Source: Crocinitomicaceae bacterium
GTDB lineage: Bacteria > Bacteroidota > Bacteroidia > Flavobacteriales_D > Crocinitomicaceae
NCBI GenBank assembly: GCA_016709005.1
Contig: JADJEU010000012.1
Coordinates: forward strand, 12,950 to 76,949
Reading direction: 5' to 3'
Length of the DNA: 64,000 bases
The notes under the pieces were generated by a model, which saw only the letters and a program-made list of their open reading frames with translations, had not been told where the DNA came from and did no database searches. Positions within the stretch are counted from its first letter, which is position 1. Each line of letters starts with the position of its first letter. Positions 51,883 to 61,776 of the stretch are shown here, piece after piece. The translations under genes were made by a program, and so were the position numbers.

Positions 51883-53273
51883 ATGTCATACGATCTTATA
51901 GTAGTTGGTAGTGGTCCCGGAGGTTATGTTGCAGCAATCAGAGCATCGCAACTTGGAATGAAAGTAGCTATTGTAGAAAAAGCTGAGTTGGGTGGTATCT
52001 GCCTCAACTGGGGATGTATTCCTACCAAAGCATTATTGAAAAGTGCAAACGTATTTGAGTATATCAAACATGCTTCTGATTATGGTATCACAGTTGGCAA
52101 TGCCAATGCTGATTTTGCAGGAATCGTAAAAAGAAGTCGTGGTGTTGCGGATAAGATGAGCAACGGGGTGACTTTTTTGATGAAGAAAAATAAAATTGAT
52201 GTCATTAAAGGTGCCGGAAAAGTAAAAGCTGGTAAAAAAGTTTCTGTGACAGATGATAAAGGTGCAGTGACTGAAATTGCTGCGTCGAAAGGAGTTATTT
52301 TGGCTACAGGAGCGCGCTCACGTCAGCTTCCTAACTTGCCGCAAGATGGTAAAAAAATCATCGGATATCGCGAAGCATTAGTGCTTCCAACCTTGCCTAA
52401 AAAAATGGTTGTAGTGGGATCAGGTGCTATTGGTGTTGAATTTGCTTATTTCTACAATACTCTAGGTGTGGACGTAACGGTTGTAGAATTTATGCCAAAC
52501 ATTGTGCCGGTAGAAGATGAAGAAGTTTCAAAACAATTGGAGCGCTCATTCAAAAAACAAGGCATGAAAATTATGCTGGAATCATCTGTCGAGTCGGTCG
52601 ATACTTCAGGTAAAGGTTGCATCGTAAATATCAAAACCAAAAAGGCGATGAAAAAATTGAATGTGATATCGTGCTTTCTGCGGTAGGAATCGAAACCAAC
52701 ATTCAAGGAATTGGACTAGAAGATGTAGGTATTGCAACAGACAAAGGAAAAGTTTTGGTGAATGATTTTTACCAAACTAACATCCCGGGTTATTATGCAA
52801 TTGGAGATATCGTGAAAGGACCAGCGCTTGCACACGTTGCTTCAGCTGAAGGAATTATCTGCGTAGAAAAAATTGCGGGTATGCATGTTGAAGCTTTGGA
52901 TTATGGAAACATACCAGGCTGTACGTATTGCAATCCTGAAGTGGCTTCAGTAGGTATGACTGAAAAAGCAGCGAAAGATGCAGGCAAAGAAATTAAAATT
53001 GGAAAATTCCCGTTCTCAGCATCTGGTAAAGCAAGTGCTGCCGGTGCAGGTGATGGTTTCATCAAATTAATTTTTGATGCTAAATACGGCGAACTTTTGG
53101 GAGCGCACATGATTGGTGCTAACGTAACCGAAATGATTGCAGAAATTGTTGCCATCCGTAAATTGGAAACGACTGGTCACGAGTTAATCAAAACAGTTCA
53201 CCCACATCCTACAATGAGTGAAGCGATCATGGAAGCGGCTGCGGCTGCTTACGGTGAAGTGATTCATTTGTAA
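51883..53273 (+). pseudogene. lpd: Dihydrolipoyl dehydrogenase (E3), single-base frameshift
   Basis: The intact protein would be 463 residues, the usual E3 length. It oxidises dihydrolipoamide with NAD+ in 2-oxoacid dehydrogenase and glycine-cleavage complexes. Seen are the FAD motif LIVVGSGPGGYVAAIRA, the redox disulfide GGICLNWGCIPTKALL, the NAD motif MVVVGSGAIGVEFAYFY, and the C-terminal HPHPTMSEAI. One base is missing at 52639-52645 (AAAAAGG): frame 1 stops at 52686, while the second frame continues exactly with GDEKIECDIVLSAVGIETN. As E3 is essential in most aerobes, a sequence error is the likeliest explanation. Frame 1 opens at 51850, but ATG 51883 starts the fold. Confidence 0.9.
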
Positions 53274-53291
53274 TAGAAATTAATTTAATCT

Positions 53292-53326
53292 AAAAAGGGG
53301 CGAATGAAAATTTGCCCCTTTTTTTT
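53292..53326 (+). terminator. Rho-independent terminator of lpd
   Basis: Stem AAAAAGGGGC with GCCCCTTTTT around the GAATGAAAATTT region, followed by an extended T run. The core is shared with the palindrome at 48544-48571. Confidence 0.9.
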
Positions 53327-53473
53327 GTCTTCACTTTGAAATGAATGGCTCACCGTTGCCTGAGCCTGTTGAATGCAGAGTCTGTGTAACTCAGCAAAAA
53401 AGCCAAATGAACTAAATCCTTAAAATTCACGTATCAGTTGTGACTAAATGGTTTTAATCCATTATTTTAATGC

Positions 53474-53481
53474 TAAATTTG
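53474..53481 (+). promoter_or_regulatory. Candidate -7 element of the M48 peptidase gene
   Basis: TAAATTTG, an exact TAnnTTTG match, 23 bp upstream of the ATG at 53505. No -33 TTG at standard distance. The rest of 53327-53473 shows no gene. Confidence 0.5.
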
Positions 53482-53504
53482 TAAGAGGCGCTAGATAATT
53501 GGCT

Positions 53505-55683
53505 ATGAGATTTTTGATTTTCTTTCTGTTTATAAGTGTTTCAGGGCTGTATGCGCAGGATCTCGATAATTTCGTTTCCCTAAAAAGTTCGGGCGAAATT
53601 CCGAAAGATTTTACAACCCTTTCGTCACAAAAATTTGAAATTGACCGTGCTGAAAACACGAACAAAGATTTGGATAAAGATTTTTTCTGTCCACCCGTTT
53701 TTTATCGATGAATTGCTGCTTAGTGGCAAAGTGATTTTTAATGATCCGGTTACAATCTATATTAATAAAGTCGCCGATTATATTTTGGCTGATGAACCTG
53801 AACTCAGAAAAAAATTACGATTCTATACGCTCAAAACTAATACTCCTAATGCATTTTCTACCGATCAGGGAGTAGTGCTTGTTACAACAGGTTTGATCGC
53901 GCAGCTTGAAAATGAAGCGCAGCTTGGTTTTATTCTTTGTCATGAGATTATCCATTACGTTGAAAAACATGTGCGCAACGGGTATGTTGAAAATAAAAAC
54001 ATCACCAAGGGCCGAGGAGAGTACAGCGGTTTGTCGTATCGCAGCCGAATTTCACAATTGAGTAAATACAGCAAGGATCTTGAGTTTGAAGCAGACAAAC
54101 AGGGAATTGACATGTATCTGAAAAGTGAATATCCGGTGGAAGAAATTTTCAGCGCATTTGAAGTTTTGCTTTATTCATACTTGCCATTTGATGATATTCA
54201 ATTTGACAGTACTTTTTTTAATACACCCAATATGGTTATTCCAGGCTCATTTTTTCCGGATACCGTGAATGAGGTTTCGCAAGAAGCAGATTACAAAGAT
54301 GATGGTCATACGCATCCAAACATTCAACGCAGAATGGATAAAGCGTTTGATCATTTAGGAGAACGCAAAAGTTTGGGCGAGAAAAAATTTGTCATGCCGG
54401 AAGAAGATTTTGAATACGTGCGAAACTTATGTCGTTTTGAAAATACAAGCATCTACATTGCAGAGCGCGAATATGTAAATGCGCTATACTCAATTTTTCT
54501 TTTGAAACGTGAATTTCCTTCGAATCGCTTTTTGGATTTAGCGCAGGTAAAAGCGCTGTATGGTCTGGTGAAGTACAAAAATTTTTCAAGGTATAATGAA
54601 GTCACCGTGAAGCCAAACAAGGTTGAAGGAGAAAGTTTTCCGTTGCATATATTCTTTAAAAATCTTACCAAAGAACAGCTGAATGTGATTGCTTTCCGCC
54701 ATGCATATGACATGACTTTCCGTTACAAGGATGATAAGGTTTTTATCAGTTATTATGAAGATTTAAAACGTGAGTTGGCAATCCGTTCTATGATCGCCCC
54801 TTCAAAACTAAAGACCATGAGTTATGAGCAGTATATGCTTGCTGCTGCAGACACAACCAAAAAATTCAACATTGAAGATTCCATGAAGCGCATTGATGAT
54901 TCTGAACTTTCGAAGTATGAAAAAATTCGCCGAAAAAAAGAACTTAAGCTGCTTTTGAATATGGAAGATGTTGTTTACTCTGATAAAGAATTTCACCTCT
55001 ATGCACTTTGGGATTTAGTTTCTCAGGAAGATCTTTTGGATGAATTGAAAGCTATCAAAACAGAGTATCAGGATGAACAGGATCGCTTATGGGAAGAGGG
55101 AAATTTTGGACTCGGTGGCGGACTGATTCAAAAAAGTCAGCATCTCGGCATTCATACGCTGGTTGTTGTTGATCCAATCTACGAAGATTATAAAATGAAC
55201 GACAGCCGCAACCATGAAAAATCAGAAGACAATAAATTAAGTTTGTCTGAAATTTACGAGCAGAATTTTGATAACCTGAATTTGCAGACGAAACTGGTAG
55301 ATTCAAAAAATCTCGAATCAAGTGATCTTGAAGAATACAATGATCTTGGAATACTTAACCAATGGGTGGGCGAAATTGTTGATCACGATATGGAAATGAT
55401 TTGCTCAACAAGTGATCAGATGACAGAGCTTACCGATAAGTATCAAACAACCCATTTCCTTTTCTCAGGTGTGTATGCCTATAAATATCGCGGTCGTTTG
55501 GGTATTCCCCATAACTATTTTGAACTGGTTGCTTTTTGTATTGATGCAGATACGGATGAGATTGAGTTCATCACGGTTCAAAATGTTAGCTTGAAGGGAA
55601 ATGCCCGAATCGTCAGAGCATATATTTACGACATTCTTTACCAGTTGAGTTCAAAACCAAAAGCAAAAATTGAACTGCCATGA
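53505..55683 (+). pseudogene. M48-type metallopeptidase with large C-terminal region, single-base frameshift
   Basis: The intact product would be about 725 residues. A signal peptide (MRFLIFFLFISVSGLYAQ) begins frame 1, which is lost at the T6 run 53681-53686; deleting one T joins KDLDKDF to SVHPFFIDELLLSG of the second frame. The catalytic motif HEIIH (His146) and third ligand Glu in LEFEADKQGIDMY are present, so this is a zinc M48 peptidase, apparently exported. The C-terminal ~430 residues have an unfamiliar mixed alpha/beta pattern and no TPR signature I can be sure of. It overlaps the beta-barrel gene by 4 bp, suggesting a coupled pair. Confidence 0.85.
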
Positions 55684-56498
55684 AACATATTCTTCAAATC
55701 ATAGCAGTCCTGTTTTTCTGCACGCAAGCATTGGCTCAGCCATCCGGATATCTTGGAAAAAACAATCATATACAGGTTATGGTTGGAGCAGTGCCAAGTT
55801 TTAAACATCAATCAGAAGTTGTTTCTTCCACGGTGACAAAACGTCTCAAGTTTGCTAATTTGAATTATCAGTTCATTTACACGCGTGTGATTTCAAACGG
55901 ATTTGATATTTCATTCGGGTATCAGTATACGCATGTAAATGGAATTTCAGATGGTGTCAGTGTAGATGATTACGATACGATTTTTGTACCTAACAACTTT
56001 CCCAAAAGCATCATGGATGATCCTGAATTAATTTATCATTCTGGTTATATGGCCTTGAATTTTTATCGTCGTGGTTCACTTGCACCGCTTGGAAAATCCT
56101 GGGGACTTATTTTTGGATATGGCAGCGCTACGTTAGCTGAAAATACGCCTGTCATTATTGGTACAAAAGGCAGTACGTCTACAAATACTGCTTTCAAACA
56201 AGTTGCTGAACTTGAAGCGCAAAAAACAATTTTATTGCCGGAGCAGAAAATCAGCACTGCTTTTATGAAATTGCGAATTGGCAGAAGTTTTCCTATATCT
56301 GATCACTTGATGATTTATGGGGGAGTTTCCTTTCCTCTTCTGACATACTACAATAGCGGAAACATGACCCGATTTGGTTTCAGACTTGATCAGGGGTCAG
56401 ACATTGAAGATAGCAATGACTGGATTCTTTACTCAATGTCATCTCTAAAAGCGTACAACGGAATTTCTCTTGAAGCTGGTTTTCGTTTTCACTTTTAG
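55680..56498 (+). CDS. Putative outer-membrane beta-barrel protein coupled to the M48 peptidase
   Basis: A 272-residue protein with signal peptide (1-19, ending ALAQ). Alternating aromatic/polar strand pattern and the C-terminal GISLEAGFRFHF are typical of outer-membrane barrels. No family recognised. Its ATG overlaps the peptidase stop (ATGA), implying translational coupling and perhaps a functional link. It is convergent with the M3 peptidase gene, 12 bp away. Confidence 0.7.
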   Translation: MKHILQIIAVLFFCTQALAQPSGYLGKNNHIQVMVGAVPSFKHQSEVVSSTVTKRLKFANLNYQFIYTRVISNGFDISFGYQYTHVNGISDGVSVDDYDTIFVPNNFPKSIMDDPELIYHSGYMALNFYRRGSLAPLGKSWGLIFGYGSATLAENTPVIIGTKGSTSTNTAFKQVAELEAQKTILLPEQKISTAFMKLRIGRSFPISDHLMIYGGVSFPLLTYYNSGNMTRFGFRLDQGSDIEDSNDWILYSMSSLKAYNGISLEAGFRFHF

Positions 56499-56510
56499 GT
56501 TAGTTCCAAA

Positions 56511-58220
56511 CTAGTTGAGTTTAGTCAGGTAGTTTGTTGTAATTTCTGCAAGTGCCTGAATGTTTTTTGGAGAAAAATCAAAATTGATTCCTGCTGCCTT
56601 ATAGATAGACTTGATGTCTTTTGTGTATCCCAGTGCAAGACCTTTTTTGTAATCTTCGATAGCTTTCTTTTCATTTTCCAATGAATTTTTCCAGACACTC
56701 AAGGCACCTAATTGTGCAAATCCATATTCAATATAGTAGAACGGAACTTCAAACAAATGCAATTGTTTGTGCCAGCTGTAATCGCGTGCACTTTCATAAC
56801 CGGTCCAGTCAGTCAATCCTGTGCCAAAGCGTTTGCTGATTTCTAGCCATTTGTTTTTTCTTTCTTCACGGGTATGTGTTGGATTTTCGTAGATCCAGTG
56901 TTGGAATGCATCAATGGTTGCAATCCATGGTAAGACCATTAGAATTGATTCAAGATGTTCTTTGCGTGCACGAGTTATATCGTCGTGTGACGTGTAGAAA
57001 ATTTCCCAATACTTCATGCTGAGCAATTCCATAGACATAGATGCAAGCTCAGCCACTTCACTTGGAAAACTTTTATAAGCAGTAAGTTCCAGATCTTTCG
57101 TCAGAAATGAATGAATAGCGTGACCACCTTCGTGCACCATCGTAATCACATCACGGTCTGTGCCGGCCGCGTTCATAAAGATGAAAGGAATCCCGATTTC
57201 ATATAACGGATAATTGTAACCACCAGGCGCTTTTCCTTTTTTAGATTCCAGATCCAGATGTCCCATTTCTTTCATGGTTTGAATGCAATCTGAAAAATAG
57301 GGATCTAAATTTTTGAAAAGAGTGATTGTTTTTTCGGTGAGATCAGCGCCGGTTTCAAAAGGTTTTAAGGGAGCCTTACCATCAGGATCAGCACTCAGAT
57401 CGTAAGGTTTGAATTTTTCAAAACCAAATTTGCGCAATTTTTCTTCCTGAATTTTTTTGTAGATCGGAACAATGTATTTTTCAATCGAATCATGAAAATC
57501 AAAACAGTCCTGAACCGTATAATCAAAACGATTCATTTCTTTAAATTTAAAATCACGGAAATTTTTGAATCCTGCATTCACAGCAATCTGGTGGCGGACT
57601 TGAACCAACTGATCAAAAATAGATTCCAGCAATTCGTTATCTTGATTTTTACGCACAAAAAGTAAATCGTAAACTTCTTTGCGGACTTCGCGATTTGGGT
57701 CGCGTAAAAATTTAGATGCCTGCGGTGCAGTTAAATCCTGCCCGTTGTAGTTGATTGTCTGATCACCGATTAGTTTACTATAATCCTGCGCAAGATTCTG
57801 TGTTTTAGAAAACAACTCAATATTTTCATCACGGTAAATTTCAATTGCGGTAACCACTTTCTTCAAGTAAATTTTTGCGGCTTCATCTGTAAGTGAATCT
57901 TTGAAAGGGCAATCATTTAGTTTTTTATTCAGTTCATTACTTGCTTCAGAAAGCGGCGGATTGATTTCGTTGACAAATGTTTCATAGGCTTTGGCTGCTT
58001 CCTGATCCGCAGTATTAATTGTCATGCGGATATATCGCCATGCCATGTCTTCTTCCAGAACTGCTTCTAATTCGCTGGATTTTTTCAACCACAACATGAA
58101 AGTTTCTTTCGAGTTGATTTCTTCCTTTTGAAGTTGCTCAAAATAAGTACGGATGTCATCGTATGAGTTAATTTTAAGATCTTCAGCTACAAAAATTCGT
58201 TTCGGTCTTTTTACAATCAT
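56511..58220 (-). CDS. pepF: M3 family oligoendopeptidase (PepF-like)
   Basis: A 569-residue cytoplasmic zinc metallopeptidase that degrades short peptides. The catalytic segment TMVHEGGHAIHSF provides HExxH, and SEVAELASMSMELL downstream supplies the third ligand Glu, as in M3B oligoendopeptidase F. The helical N-terminal half matches the family. The frame opens at 58262, inside the preceding terminator hairpin; ATG 58220 is the sensible start. It is transcribed after the DUF5606 terminator. Confidence 0.92.
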   Translation of the reverse strand: MIVKRPKRIFVAEDLKINSYDDIRTYFEQLQKEEINSKETFMLWLKKSSELEAVLEEDMAWRYIRMTINTADQEAAKAYETFVNEINPPLSEASNELNKKLNDCPFKDSLTDEAAKIYLKKVVTAIEIYRDENIELFSKTQNLAQDYSKLIGDQTINYNGQDLTAPQASKFLRDPNREVRKEVYDLLFVRKNQDNELLESIFDQLVQVRHQIAVNAGFKNFRDFKFKEMNRFDYTVQDCFDFHDSIEKYIVPIYKKIQEEKLRKFGFEKFKPYDLSADPDGKAPLKPFETGADLTEKTITLFKNLDPYFSDCIQTMKEMGHLDLESKKGKAPGGYNYPLYEIGIPFIFMNAAGTDRDVITMVHEGGHAIHSFLTKDLELTAYKSFPSEVAELASMSMELLSMKYWEIFYTSHDDITRARKEHLESILMVLPWIATIDAFQHWIYENPTHTREERKNKWLEISKRFGTGLTDWTGYESARDYSWHKQLHLFEVPFYYIEYGFAQLGALSVWKNSLENEKKAIEDYKKGLALGYTKDIKSIYKAAGINFDFSPKNIQALAEITTNYLTKLN

Positions 58221-58232
58221 AGTTTTATCGGA

Positions 58233-58265
58233 TAAAAAAAATGCTGTCCAATTGAACAGCATTTT
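58233..58265 (-). terminator. Rho-independent terminator of the DUF5606 gene
   Basis: Minus-strand arms AAAATGCTGT and ACAGCATTTT (10 bp) with an 8-nt loop, then T to about 58233. It sits 17 bp after the stop of the DUF5606 gene and before the M3 start. Confidence 0.9.
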
Positions 58266-58282
58266 ATCAAGTTAATGTTAAT

Positions 58283-58936
58283 CTATTTCGTTTTTTTTGC
58301 CGCTTTCGGCTTATCTCCGTCTGCTTTTGCTGCAGGCTTGGCTTTTGTTGCAGGTTTTGCTTTTTCTCCGTCTGCTTTAGCTTTAGCCGCTGGTTTCGCC
58401 TTCTCTCCGTCTGCTTTCGCTGACGGTTTAGCCTTTGCAGCTGCCTTCGGTTTATCTCCATCAGCTTCAGCCGCCGATGCTTTTGCCGCCGCCGCTGGTT
58501 TGGCATCTGCTTTAGCTGCTGCTTCAGCTGCTGCTTTCGCTTCTTCCACTTTTTCTTTTGTTATAATTCCTTTTTCAACCAAGAGATTATACCATTGGAA
58601 TAGTTTTTTTACATCGGTGTCATAAACACGCTCAGCGTCATAATCAGGTAAAAATGTAACCAGATATTCACGAAGTTTTTTAGGTTCTTCTTTATGACTG
58701 ATGGATGGTTTGAAATTTTCTTTCTCGCAAAGCAGAAGATATACTTCTGTCAAAGGAACATCTTTTTGATAAGTATAAATACTGATGTCGTCCAATGCTG
58801 AAATTTTATCACTCGCAAAGGCGGGAAATTTTTTATCATTTTCCAATGATTGAACAATGATATTGTTTCTGCCTTGTGCAGCAACTTTATATAATCCCGG
58901 TTTTCCGGCAATCGCAATAATTCCTTTTAAATCCAT
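58283..58936 (-). CDS. DUF5606 domain protein with Ala/Lys-rich histone-H1-like tail
   Basis: A 217-residue protein. Residues 1-~135 match DUF5606, a Bacteroidetes family: MDLKGIIAIAGKPGLYKVAAQG, DVPLTEVYLLL and LPDYDAERVYDTDVKKLFQWYNLL. From ~136 to the end the chain is almost only Ala, Lys, Pro, Glu and Asp, with four imperfect ADG(D/E)K(P/A)K repeats, strongly basic and likely disordered. Such tails bind nucleic acid or polyanions in H1-like proteins; for this family the role is unknown. ATG 58936 is preferred to the upstream frame start at 58966. Confidence 0.88.
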   Translation of the reverse strand: MDLKGIIAIAGKPGLYKVAAQGRNNIIVQSLENDKKFPAFASDKISALDDISIYTYQKDVPLTEVYLLLCEKENFKPSISHKEEPKKLREYLVTFLPDYDAERVYDTDVKKLFQWYNLLVEKGIITKEKVEEAKAAAEAAAKADAKPAAAAKASAAEADGDKPKAAAKAKPSAKADGEKAKPAAKAKADGEKAKPATKAKPAAKADGDKPKAAKKTK

Positions 58937-59049
58937 TCGGTTAAATTTTGGCCGTAAAAATAACAATAATCAAAGATTGAAGACTATGCTTGAGTGAATG
59001 AACTTATTCACAGTATAATTTAGAAAGGTTGATAAGTTTAATTGATGAG

Positions 59050-61623
59050 CTATGGGCGAATCAGTTTGTATGACTTAAAACTGGATTCATAATAAAGCGT
59101 CATGAAATAAGTCCCACTGCTGAGATGAGCTACTTCGATGGTGAAAAAATATTCGTCAGAACCGCTCGTGCTTCCTTTGTAGACTAGGTTTCCGGCAGCA
59201 TCAGCAATTACAATTTCAACGTCGTGGTACTCATTCGTGATCAAATATATTTCTTCAATAAATGGATTTGGAAAGATGACAAACTGATTTTGAGTCAACT
59301 CTTGAATTTGTGAAAGATCAATGTAGATAGGATCAGATTCGAATGAACATCCATGAGAACTATATACCTGTACAAAATAGTTTCCGCTTGTATCCGGATT
59401 ATAATATTGTGAGTTTGAATTTGAAATCGGCAATCCTTCCAGATACCAAATTAAAGAATCAGCAGTAGTAGTAATGAGTCCGCCACCAATGATATTGATA
59501 ATTGGAAAGGTTGGCAATTCACCTTCAATTACAACAACCGAATCTGAATACGCCTTGCAGCCTTTTGAATCAGATACAACAACAAAAACAGTATCTGCAG
59601 CAATCACTTCATTTGAAGGCGCAGTGCTGCCATCAAACCAATAATAAGCGTAAAAATTGTTTTCGAAAGTTTCAAAGATTAAGGGATCAGCACAGATCAC
59701 TGAGTCTCCTATCAGTGTGACTTCAAAGTTACTTTCATTCAAAAGTTCAAAGGCGTCTACTTTTCCATATCCATATGCGTTGTTTGGAGTCACGCCAGTA
59801 TAGCCGTCTTCGAATCCATTCTGATGCAAATCTGTAATGAAATCAGCATAAGTTGATTCAGGACATTTTTCAAGATACAAAGCGGCAATTCCTGCGATTA
59901 CGGGAGAGGCCATGGAGGTTCCTCCATTGCGCACGTGTTGTCCGCCTTGAGCAAGCATGGCTGGATTTGAGATTAGTAAATTGGATTGCAACCACAAAGG
60001 GCAGGAACTTAAAATTCCATCACCAGTTGCAGCTACATCGGGTTTAGTGTAGCCTAAACGGTTTGGCCCTTTGCTGGAGTTTACCGTCAGTTTACCAACG
60101 GGGCCGCCGCTTAACACGAAAGGATTGCCATTGACATCGATGTAATCGTACTGATTTTTAAAATTGCCTACGGTTACAACTTTCTCTGAGCAAGTCCAGG
60201 AACTAACCGTAGTGGAAAGCGAATCAGGATAATTATAAAATGCGATGTCTGGAAAATCCACAACCAAAGGCAGACCAGAACTTTTTATTTCAGATAAACC
60301 CATCCACAAGCCTGACCAAAGATCATAATCACCTGCGCCATACGTTTCAAATCGATACAGGTATGCTGCTGAATCAGGCGAGTCAATCAAAAGTTCAATG
60401 TGATATAATCCGTCAATCAATTGCGTCGTAAATTCGATTGGAGCTAATTTATTGCCACTAACCATAATGGAATCAACAACAGTAGAATCAATGATGTCAA
60501 GAATATTATAGAACTGCGTTCTTCCTCTGAAATCAAAAACAGGTGTTGGATTGTCTGCTCCGAATGCAAAATAGACGTCATTCCAATCGGCTGTATCAGC
60601 CCATAAATCAAAGTATGCGGCCGGTGTTCCAAATCCGGAGGATGGATTTACAGTAAACCAGCAAAAGGAAGTATCAGCAGTGACATCTGCGTGCACGTGA
60701 TATTTACCTTGCGCACCTGAGTTTCCTGCTGCAGCGACGACTATACGTCCAGGTTTGGCCATAAGCAGGCTATCGATCACCAACGCTGCCGGGTCAAGTC
60801 CATCGTGACTTCCAAGATAATCACCGACGCTTGTATTTACTACTGCTGGTTTACCAAGTGTATCTGCCATCGAAAAAATAAAATCTACTGCATCGGCCAC
60901 AGTCAATGTCCAGTTGGGGGCTGAAAAATTAGTTTCAACAATGATGATATCAGATTCCGGCGCAACTCCTTTATTGGTTCCGGTAGCAAGCCCATTGCCA
61001 GAGCCTGCGCCCGTAACGGTTGTTCCATGTGCATTGTTGTCAAGCGATGTGCAGGTGCCATTGTTGATTGAGGTACTGTCCCAAACTTGTCCGTAACCAT
61101 ATTTGCCTGGAGTAAGGGATGCATCAAACCCTAAGGTCTGATCCCAATAATAGAGTACACGCGTTGAGCCGTCAGCATTTTTGAAGTCTGCATGATTATA
61201 GTCAAGTCCAGAATCTACGTAACCAATAATCACACCCTTTCCAGTAAAAGCAGTTTGTAACGGAGACGCGCCCATGTGAATGGAATCAATGTTTTGCGTA
61301 TAACGCATTGTATCATTGAGCATTGCTGGTCTGGAGGGTTCAAAATAGATTTGTGTAATAAATCCTTGATTGATAAGTGTCGTTAGTTGAGTTGAAGAGC
61401 AACGTATGAAATGCCAGCCGGCAGTTTCGTATTTATAATGAACTGAATCAATACGCTGAATTGCCTCACCATTGCCCTTTACCGCAAAATCGGTTTGTTG
61501 ATTTGGATGTGATTTACTAAAATGATTATACCAAATACCACCCTCATTCCGCTGGTTCTGAGCAAACGAACCAAGTGAAATTAGACACCAAAAAATGGCA
61601 GATATGACATGTACCTGTTTCAT
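59050..61623 (-). CDS. Secreted subtilisin-like (S8) peptidase with T9SS sorting domain
   Basis: An 857-residue extracellular serine peptidase. Signal peptide 1-21; catalytic Asp137 (GYVDSGLDYNH), His199 (NNAHGTTVTG) and Ser570 (GTSMASPVIAG). A long beta-rich insert lies between the His and Ser parts. C-terminal Ig-like/PKD-type regions (~630-770) precede a type A sorting domain from ~775 (FVIFPNPFIEE) to the end (SYKLIRP), which targets it to T9SS and the cell surface. It is divergent from the next S8 gene, sharing a 153-bp gap. Confidence 0.93.
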   Translation of the reverse strand: MKQVHVISAIFWCLISLGSFAQNQRNEGGIWYNHFSKSHPNQQTDFAVKGNGEAIQRIDSVHYKYETAGWHFIRCSSTQLTTLINQGFITQIYFEPSRPAMLNDTMRYTQNIDSIHMGASPLQTAFTGKGVIIGYVDSGLDYNHADFKNADGSTRVLYYWDQTLGFDASLTPGKYGYGQVWDSTSINNGTCTSLDNNAHGTTVTGAGSGNGLATGTNKGVAPESDIIIVETNFSAPNWTLTVADAVDFIFSMADTLGKPAVVNTSVGDYLGSHDGLDPAALVIDSLLMAKPGRIVVAAAGNSGAQGKYHVHADVTADTSFCWFTVNPSSGFGTPAAYFDLWADTADWNDVYFAFGADNPTPVFDFRGRTQFYNILDIIDSTVVDSIMVSGNKLAPIEFTTQLIDGLYHIELLIDSPDSAAYLYRFETYGAGDYDLWSGLWMGLSEIKSSGLPLVVDFPDIAFYNYPDSLSTTVSSWTCSEKVVTVGNFKNQYDYIDVNGNPFVLSGGPVGKLTVNSSKGPNRLGYTKPDVAATGDGILSSCPLWLQSNLLISNPAMLAQGGQHVRNGGTSMASPVIAGIAALYLEKCPESTYADFITDLHQNGFEDGYTGVTPNNAYGYGKVDAFELLNESNFEVTLIGDSVICADPLIFETFENNFYAYYWFDGSTAPSNEVIAADTVFVVVSDSKGCKAYSDSVVVIEGELPTFPIINIIGGGLITTTADSLIWYLEGLPISNSNSQYYNPDTSGNYFVQVYSSHGCSFESDPIYIDLSQIQELTQNQFVIFPNPFIEEIYLITNEYHDVEIVIADAAGNLVYKGSTSGSDEYFFTIEVAHLSSGTYFMTLYYESSFKSYKLIRP

Positions 61624-61665
61624 TGTACTCTAAACTAGACGTTAAGAATGCTTCGAAGGTTAGTA

Positions 61666-61673
61666 CAAATTTA
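61666..61673 (-). promoter_or_regulatory. Candidate -7 element of the T9SS subtilase
   Basis: TAAATTTG on the minus strand, exact TAnnTTTG match, 42 bp upstream of the ATG at 61623. On the plus strand TACTTTTA (61749-61756; 7 of 8) could serve the divergent S8 gene. Confidence 0.5.
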
Positions 61674-61776
61674 CATCAATTTTTGTACGGCTATACGCTT
61701 AGTTTGCCATTTATCGCATTTATTCAAAGTGCATTAAAAAAGAATTTCTACTTTTACCGATACAAAACTTTATACA

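Noticed and set aside
58267..58625. Arg/Gln-rich and Ala/Phe-rich frames opposite or out of frame with the DUF5606 tail
   Set aside because: Shadows of the Ala/Lys repeat DNA; the DUF5606 frame has a terminator and a recognised domain.
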